From positions 5,730,001 to 5,794,000 of the forward strand of contig JAUIMM010000534.1 in assembly GCA_031769625.1 (NCBI GenBank): 64,000 nucleotides of DNA. Reading direction: 5' to 3'. The stretch comes from Taudactylus pleione. Its lineage: Eukaryota > Chordata > Amphibia > Anura > Myobatrachidae. The notes below the pieces were generated by a model that saw only the letters and a program-made list of their open reading frames with translations, had not been told where the DNA came from and did no database searches. Shown piece after piece: positions 33,899-43,033 of the stretch; the first letter of the stretch is position 1, and each line of letters opens with the position of its first letter. A program made the position numbers and the translations under genes.

Positions 33899-34562
33899 GT
33901 GCGGCTAAACACAGAAAATAATTTTTTTTTTGGTTTGGACTGGAGTGTACTTTGGGGGTTACAGCACCCTTTAACGGTCAAGCCAGCCGGCCCTTTACTT
34001 ATGACACAGGCGCACTCTTGGCACTACTTTGTTGATGCACGTGCGGCTACTGCGCACACAATTCACAAACACAGAAAATAATTTTTTTTTTGGTTTGGAC
34101 TGGAGTGTACTCTCGGGGGTTACAGCACCCTTAACGGTCAAGCCAGCCGGCCCTTTACTTATGACACAGGCGCACGCTTGGCACTACTTTGTTGATGCAC
34201 GTGCGGCTACTGCACACACAATTCACAAACACAGAAAATAATTTTTTTTTTGGTTTGGACTGGAGTGTACTTTCGGGGGTTACAGCACCCTTAACGGTCA
34301 AGCCAGCCGGCCCTTTACTTATGACACAGGCGCACGCTTGGCACTACTTTGTTGATGCACGTGCGGCTACTGCGCACACAATTCACAAACACAGAAAATA
34401 ATTTTTTTTTGGTTTGGACTGGAGTGTACTTTCGGGGGTTACAGCACCCTTTAACGGTCAAGCCAGCCGGCCCTTTACTTATGACACAGGCGCACGCTTG
34501 GCACTACTTTGTTGATGCACGTGCGGCTACTGCGCACACAATTCACAAACACAGAAAATATA
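33899..34562. repeat. array B minisatellite in copy 3, ~4 units of 160 bp
   Basis: GTGCGGCTA starts at 33899, 34041, 34201, 34361 and 34521. The first unit is 142 bp because it lacks the GCGCACACAATTCACA segment, and the last is truncated. The array lies entirely in the transposase 5' leader. Confidence 0.94.
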
Positions 34563-34699
34563 TTATTTTTTTAGCACTTGGGGGGAGCACCCCTGATGGA
34601 CAGAGCACCCCCTGGACAACACTACAGCACTCCTTTAGGACTGGGACACTGCACAGGACTTTGGAGTGGACACAGCCCCTATGGAGAACTGACTGCACA

Positions 34700-34850
34700 A
34701 CACAGTCCAGCCAGCCCCTATGGACTTTGAAGTAGTGGACACAGCCCCTATTAACAACAGCAGCACAGCACAACACAGCCAGCCCCTATGGACTTTGAAG
34801 TAGTGGACAACAGCAGCACTACACTACACTACACTACACAGCCCTAACTC
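34700..34850. repeat. short duplicated CCCCTATGGACTTTGAAGTAG block and CACTA repeat
   Basis: CAGCCAGCCCCTATGGACTT followed by TGAAGTAGTGGACA occurs twice (near 34709 and 34777), followed by tandem ACTAC pentamers (34816-34838). Equivalents exist in copies 1 (8490-8655) and 2 (11615-11760), with fewer or altered units in copy 4. Confidence 0.7.
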
Positions 34851-34879
34851 CCACCCTCCCTCTTCACTGTCCACAGCCG

Positions 34880-34960
34880 AGTGAGAAAATGGCGCCGACG
34901 CGGGTACCTTATATAGGATCCAAAACCCGCGAGACTCGGAAGGCGGGATGATGACGTTTT
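34880..34960 (-). promoter_or_regulatory. putative transposase promoter with TATA box, copy 3
   Basis: On the minus strand CCTATATAAGG (34907-34917) is followed by GCGTCGGCGCCATTTTCTC. A TGACGT half-CRE lies upstream near 34950. The distance to the transposase ATG is about 1.03 kb and is filled by the CACTA-type repeats and array B. An intron in the leader cannot be excluded. Confidence 0.6.
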
Positions 34961-35083
34961 GCCTCGATTTCAGATCCGAGTCAGGCGGGAAAAGTCGAGC
35001 CTGACTCGGATCAGACTCGGATCGGGGGGGCTCGGGGGGGTTCGGATTTCAGAAATCCGAACCCGCTCACCCCTAGTATATAC

Positions 35084-35690
35084 AGTATGTGCTGTCGGAC
35101 TTTTAAGTGTCTATTTTATTCACGTCTATGGGGTCTATTTACTAAGCAGTAAGCAGTGTTAGGAGACAGAGTGAAAAGTGATAAGAAAGTGATAAGGTGC
35201 CAGCCAATCTGCTTCCAACTGTCATCTCACAGGCTGTGTTTGAAAAATGACAGTTGGGAGCTGATTGGCTGGCACCTTATCACTTTCTTATCACTTTTAA
35301 CTCTGTCTCCTAACACTGCTTAGTAAATAGACCCCTATATATATTATATTGGATTGTTATGTGTCTATCTTTTATTAATGTCTATATATGTGCTGTCGGA
35401 CTTTTAAGTGTCTATCTTATTCATGTCTATGTAAGCAATGTTGATCTATATGCTTTCTAATTGTCTAATATTAGTTCCGTCAAACTAAAACTATACAGAC
35501 TTCTATTAAGTCTGACTAATGTATTTGTTTATTTTATGGGATGTAAATACTTTGTCTAACAAAATACTATTGATGTATGATTACTGTCTATCTAATATTT
35601 TCAGATAAAACAAATTTGTCTAACTAGCCATGTCGGACTATTACATGTTGAAGTAGACACTGTCTAACCATCGATTTACACCCGCCTTAA
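35084..35690. repeat. GACA-rich spaced-motif repeat (right, inverted part), with nested palindrome
   Basis: TGTCGGACTTTTAAGTGTCTAT and GTCTAT/GTCTAA words recur every 15-30 bp. This is the inverse of the AGACA/GTCCGACA pattern at 28700-29080. It ends near CCGCCTTAAATACGCC. A palindromic MITE (35130-35335) and hAT copy 3 interrupt it. Confidence 0.5.
35130..35335. mobile_element. palindromic MITE, 206 bp, TAT TSD
   Basis: GGGGTCTATTTACTAAGCAG pairs exactly with the right end. Arms extend through GTGTTAGGAGACAGAG and AAGTGATAAGAAAGTGATAA to CAGCCAATC(T/A)GCT around a short CTCACAGGCTGTG centre. It is flanked by TAT on both sides. Relatives are at 46924-47087 and 53865-54017. Confidence 0.85.
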
Positions 35691-35769
35691 ATACGCCAGA
35701 TTCCCTCTCTCCAACCCAGATTGACAGGCAAACACCCCCCATCCATGTCTTTAAAAAAACCTTCACAGG

Positions 35770-36129
35770 CAGGCCTGCCAAGAGCCCGGGTAACAGGGGT
35801 GTGGCCTAATCACAGGAGGTGTGGTCACGCCCCCTGCGGGGAAAAAAAGAAGAAAATTCCAGCGCGGCTGAGCATGCTGGCGGGGAGGGCGCTCTGAGCC
35901 CCTCAGCCCAGCGCAAAGTGTGATCGCTCCCCCGCACAGGCATAGGAGACTGCTGCGGCTGCTGCTCAGCAGCCACAGCAGTCTCCCATTGCAACTCAGC
36001 ACACGCTGTGTGCTGGGCTTCTGTGAGGGAGAGGGGGGGCGGCGTCCGACCCGGGCCCCCGCCGGGCCCCTCAGGAAGCTCAGCCTGGGTAATTTGTACA
36101 CGCCCCCCCCCCCCCTCCCGGCGCCCCTG
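35770..36129. mobile_element. hAT-type MITE, perfect 8-bp TSD
   Basis: It starts CAGGCCTGCCAAGAGCC and ends CGGCGCCCCTG. The duplication TTCACAGG is at 35762-35769 and 36130-36137. It contains the hairpin CTGCTGCGGCTGCTGCTCAGCAGCC(A). An inverted copy is at 39733-40142. ORFs within are GC-rich artefacts. Confidence 0.88.
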
Positions 36130-36137
36130 TTCACAGG

Positions 36138-36574
36138 TGTTGAGATTTGGCCATATATGCTGCTAGCAAGTTGAGCATGAACGTGTTCATGAACTGGTTC
36201 AACCATAAGCATACCAGCCTGCATGTGGTCAGACCTCTTTCACAAACTTGATTTTTTTTAACTGATCTAAAATTCGAGAAATCATAGCGATTAGACCCAT
36301 GTTACATCCCAATCTGGGGCAGGTACTGGCATCTATTGTAACCTCTACATCGCCTCCACCCCAAAGCACTAATGGTGTACCAAGGTTGGGTGTGCTCAAT
36401 GGGTGCATTTTTAAAGCACCCATTTTAAAATGTACTCACAATCACAAAGTCCTTTACAAAACAGCCTATAATTCTCCAATAAAATAGGAGTATTAGTATT
36501 AGGAGTATTAGTTTAAATGCGCACACACACACACAGACTTTTATTCCAAAAGCTGTCTGAAATCAATAAAGCTA
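36138..36574. other. no recognisable gene
   Basis: Short unique-looking stretch between elements; includes a (CA)n run near 36519-36534. Confidence 0.4.
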
Positions 36575-36734
36575 TTTATAATTAGGGGTGAGCGGGTTCG
36601 GATTTCTGAAATCCGAACCCCCCCGAGCCCCCCCGATCCAAGGCCGATCCGAGTCAGGCTCGACTTTTCCCGCCTGACTCGGATCTGAAATCGAGGCAAA
36701 ACGTCATCATCCCGCCTTCCGGGTCTCGCGGGTT

Positions 36735-36780
36735 TTGGATCCTATATAAAGGTACCCGCGTCGGCGCCATTTTCTCACTC
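36735..36780 (+). promoter_or_regulatory. putative transposase promoter with TATA box, copy 4
   Basis: CCTATATAAAGG at 36741-36752 is followed by CGTCGGCGCCATTTTCTC. It has one extra A compared with the other copies. Confidence 0.55.
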
Positions 36781-37049
36781 AGCTGTGGACAGTGAAGAGG
36801 GAGGGTGGGAGTTAGGGCTGTGTAGTGTAGTGTAGTGTAGTGTTGTGCTGTGCTGCGCTGCGCTGCTGTTGTCCATAGGGGCTGTGTCCACTACTTAAAA
36901 GTCTATAGGGGCTGGCTGGACTGTGTTGTGCAGTCAGTTGTCCATAGGGGCTGTGTCCACTCCAAAGTCCCAGTCCTAAAGGGGTGCTGTAGTGTTGTCC
37001 AGGGGGTGCTCTGTCCATCAGGGGTGCTCCCCCCAAGTGCTAAAAAAAA

Positions 37050-37565
37050 TATATTTTTTCTGTGTTTGTGAATTGTTTGCGCAGTAGCCGCACGTGCATC
37101 AACAAAGTAGTGCCAAGCGTGCGCCTGTGTCATAAGTAAAGGGCCGGCTGGCTTGACCGTTAAAGGGTGCTGTAACCCCCAAAGTACACTCCAAACCAAA
37201 TAAAAAAATATTTTCTGTGTTTGTGAATTGTGTGCGCAGTAGCCGCACGTGCATCAACAAAGTAGTGCCAAGCGCGCGCCTGTGTCATAAGTAAAGGGCC
37301 GGCTGGCTTGACCGTTAAAGGGTGCTGTAACCCCCAAAGTACACTCCAAACCAAATAAAAAAATATTTTCTGTGTTTGTGAATTGTGTGCACTGTGGCTG
37401 CACGTGCATCAACAAAGGAGTAGCGCCAAGCATGCGCCTGTGTCCCATAAGTAAAGAGCCGGCTGGCTCATTTCTTAAAGGGTGGTGTAACCCACAAAGT
37501 GCACTACTCTCCAGCAAAAATAAAAAAATATTTTCTGTGTTTGTGTGCGCCTTAGCTGCATGTAT
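37050..37565. repeat. array B minisatellite in copy 4, ~3 units of ~155 bp
   Basis: GTAGCCGCACGTGCATC starts at 37084 and 37239, with a diverged unit (GTGGCTGCACGTGCATC) near 37392 and a partial unit before the transposase ATG. Units are about 5 bp shorter than in the other copies because of a shorter CAAACCAAATAAAA segment. Confidence 0.9.
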
Positions 37566-37582
37566 ATATCAATATAACATAA

Positions 37583-37912
37583 ATGGAGGACCAAACTTTC
37601 TCCGATAAAAATAAAATAGGGAAAGATCAAGAACCACTTCCTCCTAGTGCTGTTGCTGCTGCTGGGAGTTGTTCATCATCCCAGAGAGGAAGTAGGAACA
37701 CCACTACTTTTACTAAACAATTGACCCTCCAACAGTCCCTAGCGATGAGGATGAAGTACGACAGCAGTCATCCTGAAGCAAAACGTATAACTGAGGCCTT
37801 GACTGCTATGTTGGTGTTAGACGTGCATCCGGTATCCGCCATTAGTGCAGTGGGATTTAGACAATTGATGGAGGTAGTGTGTCCCCGGTTCCAAATCCCA
37901 TCTAGATTCCAC
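37583..37912 (+). pseudogene. transposase N-terminal fragment with internal deletion, copy 4
   Basis: MEDQTFSDKNKIGKDQEPL continues in frame to the deletion after PPSA, then SSSQRGSRNTTTFTKQLTL to FQIPSRFH, then runs into array A and stops. It is the best-kept N-terminal remnant of the deleted type. The BED finger (residues 253-300 of the intact protein) and all catalytic residues are absent, so no transposase activity is expected. Confidence 0.85.
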
Positions 37913-38236
37913 CTGCATCCTCAAAGCAGCAGCGACAAGCGTGCATCTGTCTGTTAAAGGGTGGTGTAACCCTCAAAGTGCGCTCCACAAACAATAAAAA
38001 TATTCTTCTTTTTTTTCTGTTTTTGTGAAATGTGTGGGCTGTAGCCGCGCCTGCATCCTTAAAGCAGCAGCGACAAGCGTGCATCTGTCTGTTAAAGGGT
38101 GGTGTAACCCTCAAAGTGCGCTCCACAAACAATAAAAATATTCTTCTTTTTTTTCTGTCTTTGTGAATTGTGTGGGCTGTAGCCGCACTTGCATCCTCAA
38201 AGCAGCAGCGACAAGCGTGCGTCTGTCTGTTAAAGG
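37913..38236. repeat. array A minisatellite in copy 4, ~2-3 units
   Basis: AAAGCAGCAGCGACAAGCGTG occurs near 37922, 38059 and 38199. The junctions with transposase sequence (CCAC|CTGCATCC and TAAAGG|ATTACATCGG) are identical to those of copies 1 and 2. Confidence 0.9.
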
Positions 38237-38635
38237 ATTACATCGGTGACAGCATCCAAGTAGGCATGTCAGACAGTCCGTACCTGTACTGGCAGGAAAA
38301 AGAAGCAATTTGGAGGTCCCTGTACAAACTGGCTCTATTTTACCTGAGTTGCCCCCCCTCCAGTGTGTACTCCGAAAGAGTGTTTAGTGCAGCCGGGAAC
38401 CTTGTCAGCGAAAGGCGTAGGAGGTTGCTTCCACAAAATGTGGAGAAGATGATGTTCATAAAATGAATTATCAACTCTTCCAGGGAGACCAGCCTCCAGA
38501 ACGTACAGAGGGACCTGTGGTTGTGGATTCCAGCGGGGACGAATTAATACTCTGTGAGGATGAGGATGTACACAACACTGAAGAGGGTGAGGAATCGGTG
38601 GATGAGGAGGATGAGGACGACATCTTGCCTCCGTA
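38237..38635 (+). pseudogene. transposase C-terminal fragment, copy 4
   Basis: It encodes DYIGDSIQVG through SERVFSAAGN to MMFIK, then stops at the shared frameshift. The acidic-tail DNA continues to the ancestral TAG at 38633-38635 and keeps the GTGGTTGTGGATTCCAGC stretch that copies 1 and 2 have partly lost. Copy 4 is therefore slightly closer to copy 3 here. Confidence 0.85.
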
Positions 38636-39269
38636 GAGCCAGTTTGTGCAGGGACAGATTAATTGCCAGCTTGTTTTGTGGGGGCCCAAACGAACCAATC
38701 ATTTCAGCCACAGTCGTGTGGCAGACCCTGGCGCTGAAATGTTTGGTTTGTTAAAGTGTGCATGTCCTGTTTGTACAACATAAGGGTGGGTGGGAGGGCC
38801 CAAGGACAATTCCATCTTGCACCTCTTTTTGTTCTTTGAATTATGTACTGTTTGGGGCCTAGTTTTTCAAACTGCCATCCTGTCTGCCACTGCAGTGTCA
38901 CTCCTAGATGGACCACGTGTTTGTGCCGCCCACTCGTATCTCTTAGCATAGTCATCCAGCTACCTCGGTGCAACCTTTTGGATATAAAAACACTATTGTG
39001 AGGTGTGAGGTGTTCAGAATAGACTGGAAATGAGCGGAAATTAAGGTTATTGAGGTTAATAATTGCATAGGAGCAGAAAAACACACATGTTTATGATGAT
39101 TATGCTTTTTTTTAAAAAAATACAGATCCAAAACACAAAACCCAGAACCCAAAATACGGAAGGGTGGTTTTGGCAAAACCAATCCAGATCCAAAACACGA
39201 AGAAAGATCCAGATCCAAAACCAAAACACAAAACACGAAAAGTGGCCGGTGCACACCCCTATTTATAAT

Positions 39270-39724
39270 GTGTAACACTCACATGTTCCTTCAGTCTTGT
39301 CAGCTGTTACTTCCCAAAGTGACTACTGTAGATCTCATCACTAAATAAAAAGGTTCACGCGGAAACAGTGAATGTTCTCTAGTCTTGAAACTAGGTACCG
39401 GTATGGCAAATTCCAACCTTCTGTATTTTATCTCTCGATCTCATTTGTTGCATGTGTTAGAACATCAAAAAGTATATAAACACTCCACACTGGTGTATGT
39501 ATTAATAGCAGCTCAGTTTCCGAGTAGAACAATAATAACATATATAAACGAGCGCTTTTCTTGTATGTGTTTGTGTGTGATCTAATGTTTTTCTGAATTC
39601 CACAATAAAAGCAATGCATATAATAAAGGGAAAAAAACATCAGTTATTAATAAAAACAAGTGTTTGTTTATAGTCCTTTCAGAGGGATGAATGGAAAGTC
39701 CTGTTGCATTGTGAGTGCTGCAGC
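39270..39724. other. no recognisable gene
   Basis: No supported feature was found between hAT copy 4 and the next MITE. Confidence 0.4.
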
Positions 39725-39732
39725 TACGTAGA

Positions 39733-40142
39733 CAGGGGCGCCGAGAGGGGGGGGGGGGGGAGCGGGTACAGATTACCGGGGCCCGGGCTTCCTGAGGGGC
39801 GCGGCGGGGGACCCGGTCCGGCGCCGCTCCCCCTCCCTCACAGCAGCCCAGCACATATTGTGTGCTGAGCTGCAGTTGGAGACTGCTTGTGGCTGCTGAG
39901 CAGCAGCCACAGCAGTCTCCTATGCCTGTGCGGGGGGGCGATTACACTGATCGCGACACCCCTGGCTTTGCGCCGGGCTGAGGGGGCTCAGAGCGCCCCC
40001 CCTCCCCAGCGCGCAGCGCCACTTCACGGCGCGCAGCGCCGCTTCAAATCTTTTTTTTTTCGGCAAGGGGGCGTGGCCACACCTCCCGCGATTAGGCCAC
40101 GCCCCCTATTACCAGGGCCCACCACGGCTCTTGGCGGGCCTG
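39733..40142. mobile_element. hAT-type MITE, perfect 8-bp TSD
   Basis: It starts CAGGGGCGCCGAGAGG and ends TTGGCGGGCCTG. The duplication TACGTAGA is at 39725-39732 and 40143-40150. It is an inverted relative of 35770-36129, sharing GAGACTGCT...GGCTGCTGAGCAGCAGCC and AGTCTCCTATGCCTGTGCGG. Confidence 0.9.
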
Positions 40143-40309
40143 TACGTAGACTATGTCAGTGGCAACGGACCCTAGTGATGGAGGCACTAAATCTTCCCTA
40201 AACTTTATTGATGTGTTAGAACATGTTTGCAATCGGCCCATATTTAGCTTGAAATGCCCCAATCCACCCAATGCTTCTCTACCAGGGCCAGACTGCCTAG
40301 GCTCTAGAC

Positions 40310-40672
40310 CAGCGATGGGGAACCTTAGGCCCGGGGGCCGTATAAGGCCCCCAGAATCATTTGGTCTGGCCCTCTGAGCTTTTTCTGCTAGCCTCATCTG
40401 GCTAGCAGAGTGCCTAGAATGGCACCCTGCAGCCAGAATCTATGCAGCAGTGCCGCCTGCAGCATCCTTAGGATGCTTCAAAAGGTCACACCGCTGCCCT
40501 TACAGATCCCTGGAGCATCCTCAGGATGCTCTGGTCATTGCTGTAATCACCGCTGACTGTGGCCCCGCCCCAGTGTGACATCACACATAGGGGGGCCTGC
40601 ACCGGGCCCGCAAATAATGTTATATATATATATCAAAATGGTCCTCGGCAGAAAAAAGGTTTCCCTCCCCTG
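40310..40672. mobile_element. hAT-type MITE, perfect 8-bp TSD
   Basis: It starts CAGCGATGGGGAACCTT and ends AAGGTTTCCCTCCCCTG, a long imperfect inverted repeat. The duplication CTCTAGAC is at 40302-40309 and 40673-40680. The GGGGAACCTT terminus is typical of Charlie-like hAT derivatives. Confidence 0.9.
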
Positions 40673-40680
40673 CTCTAGAC

Positions 40681-41574
40681 AATCTATTCTAGACTTTTAT
40701 AGGGGGGAGAGGGAGACAGCTGACCACGTTATTAACTTTTTTATGTAATTAAAAATATTGATTACTTTAATAGCCGAGAATGCAATTCGGACTTCCAAGC
40801 TGCTTGCTAATGTACAGTATTTTTGGACGGCATAAACGTGACGCCAGTATAAGGCGATGCCGCTAGTTACGCAGTGCCACATTAGGAAAATATTTCATCA
40901 GCAATGGAGCAGTAAGAAAGTGCTACAGGGCACTGCTATTACTAGTGTATGTAGGAATCAATCTCCGGTTGAACAGCCAATGACACTGTTGCTACTGGTT
41001 TTGGTATGCCAAACACTGTTCGAATATTCATAAGAAACTGGGCACTGTTGGCATATGGGCATTACTTCTGCCACAGTTATGGGCACTGCTGCTGCAGCAT
41101 CAGCATATCTTGACATAGTTACGGATTTGATGCTGCTGCCATGAAGACAGATCCACCTCTGCTGTGGACATAGACATGGATAATCCACTGCTAATAAGTG
41201 GTATAAGTACCAAATGTAGAATTTACAGAGAGGGCTTCCAAGTTGAATGCAGACGGGCCTTGGCTAGCACTTAATAGTGTTATTCTGTCTGCAGCCCTCA
41301 ATAGACCCCTTTGTATTGCTGCATCCACCACGGTTTATTGCATGCAGCTCACCCATAGTGCTGTCCTGTATTGCAAAACAATAACAATGGGAATATTCAT
41401 CCCCTCTGTCCCTGCAGTCGCAGCGAAATCCTGGCTGTTCAGATTGCGCGACTAATGAATAAAATCCCCCTCATCTTGTACATTCATCCTCTGTTAATTC
41501 ATTTTCCAACAACACAGAAATTATGGCCGCACTGATAATGCACTAATTTCCCATTATGAATCATTCCTATGTAT
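40681..41574. other. no recognisable gene
   Basis: TGCTGC/GCTACTG-rich short repeats (40975-41170) are present but no clear unit or ORF. Confidence 0.4.
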
Positions 41575-41577
41575 TCA

Positions 41578-42399
41578 GGGCCTGATTCAGAGACGGACGC
41601 TCTGAAAGAGCGCTCGCTCTGAATCAGGGCGTTTTTTTTGGAGCGGCCTCCTGGCCGCTCGCATAGCTGTGGGCAGGGCCGGATTAAAGGCAGGGCGACA
41701 GGGGCGGTCGTCCAGGGGCCCCCACACATAGGGGGCCCCCACACACTGTCCCCGACCCCTGGCCACATGCCTCAGGTCAGGTCCGGCTAAGGTTGGTTGC
41801 GATCTACTAGAAGCTCACGGAGCTCCTGCATGTAGATCGCAACCAACTAACTGGGAATGCTGGCCTCTGATCGCTTCAGAGGCCAGTGTTCCCAGTGATT
41901 CATTGCGTGGGTGACGTCACGCGCGATGAGAGGAGCCTGCGCGCTTTTACTGGATCTAGTTAGATCCAGCCGGCAGCGGCAGCAGCGATGGCGGGACCTA
42001 GGAGCCCTGACAGCATGGAGCGAAGACAGGTAAGTTTTTCACAGGGGTGTGGGCGGGGAGAGAGAGTTAGTACTGGGGGCACTACATTAGGGTGCACGAC
42101 TACAGGGGGCATTGCAGGGGGCACAACTACTGGGGGCATCAGACAAGTGGCACAACTACAGGGACCAGTGAATAAGAGACACAACTATTGGGGGCACTGC
42201 AGGGGGCACAACTACTGGGGGCATTAGAGAAGGGGAACAACTACAGGGAGCATTGAATAAGAGGCACAACTACTGGGGGCATTGCAGGGGGCACAACTAC
42301 TGGGGGCATTAGAGAAGGGGCACAACTATTGGGGGCATTGGAGAAGGGGCACAACTTCAGGGGGCATTGCAGAAGGGGTACTATATGTGTGTGTATATA

Positions 42400-42431
<32 letters not shown>

Positions 42432-42925
42432 ATGACCTTTATTGATAGGGGCCCCCACATGTTTGTTGCCCAGGGGCCCCCACAGAGCTTAATCCGGCCC
42501 TGGCTGTGGGTGACCACCCATAACTATAGCGAGCAGCCAGGTTGATGGTCGCGATGGTCAAGACATCGCGACCATCGGGCTTGCGATGAGACCCTTGTGG
42601 TAGGGTCTTGTGGCCGCAAGCCCGAGAGAGCTTGTGGCTCTAATAGAGCCAGAAAAACTCTCACTGACATCACTGGTGATGTCAGTGGAGCCGCTTGGGA
42701 ACGCCTCCGTTTGTGAAGCCACCCTCAGCCAAGCCTATCAAACTGGGTGAGCTGTCAATCACCATCGACAGCTCACCCCCTGTGGTGCAAGACCCGGAGC
42801 GACAGAGCACCCTGGGTCTCACGCATGTGCATGATGGAGCCGGCTCCGTCGTGCGCATGCCCAGTGGGCAAACATCGACCCGGTTGCGAGCGCTCAGCGC
42901 TTGTGACCGGGTCTGAATCAGGCCC
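41578..42925. mobile_element. Harbinger-like MITE interrupted by a hAT element
   Basis: GGGCCTGATTCAGAGACGG at the left and GGTCTGAATCAGGCCC at the right are flanked by TCA (41575-41577 and 42926-42928). It contains a CACTGACATCAC...GTGATGTCAGTG palindrome (42662-42687). The hAT element at 41674-42502 is inserted inside, so the original Harbinger-like element was about 510 bp. Confidence 0.8.
41674..42502. mobile_element. hAT-type element with G-rich minisatellite, perfect 8-bp TSD, nested
   Basis: Termini CAGGGCCGGATTAA and TTAATCCGGCCCTG are perfect inverted repeats of 14 bp. The duplication GCTGTGGG is at 41666-41673 and 42503-42510. Units of ~50 bp containing CACAACTACTGGGGGCATT fill 42080-42380, followed by a (TA)n tract at 42396-42432. 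No transposase. Confidence 0.92.
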
Positions 42926-43033
42926 TCAGTACCTTGCAGTCTGGGAAAATGGTTGTCTGATATTGTTTGCAATATTAGAGAGAAAGGAACCACACTAATA
43001 GTCTGATCTAAATTAAAAAGAGACTCCCATAGT

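Larger units (their letters stand above)
30124..35075 (-). mobile_element. hAT copy 3: apparently autonomous element, 4952 bp, perfect 8-bp TSD
   Basis: It starts TAGGGGTGTGCACCGG and ends CCCGCTCACCCCTA. The duplication GTATATAC is at 30116-30123 and 35076-35083. It encodes an intact transposase on the minus strand, with a TATA promoter near the right terminus and a four-unit array B in the 5' leader. The left subterminal region holds at least four GTGTTTTGG motifs. The right subterminal region holds several (G)ATCCGA motifs and the near-palindrome TTCGGATTTCAGAAATCCGAA (about 35041-35061). This is the only copy without array A and without the two internal transposase deletions, so it represents the ancestral structure. 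Confidence 0.95.
36583..39261 (+). mobile_element. hAT copy 4: shortest non-autonomous element, 2679 bp, perfect 8-bp TSD
   Basis: It starts TAGGGGTGAGCGGG and ends GGTGCACACCCCTA. The duplication TTTATAAT is at 36575-36582 and 39262-39269. Organisation is as in copy 2 but with only about three units in each array. The terminal region near 39061-39110 also differs (AAACACACATGTTTATGATG replaces the AACCAACAAATTCTGTGATT-type sequence). Confidence 0.93.

Noticed and set aside
4466..39269. Segmental duplication or inversion as the source of the four large repeats
   Set aside because: Each copy has a different perfect 8-bp TSD and unrelated flanks, which requires independent transposition.
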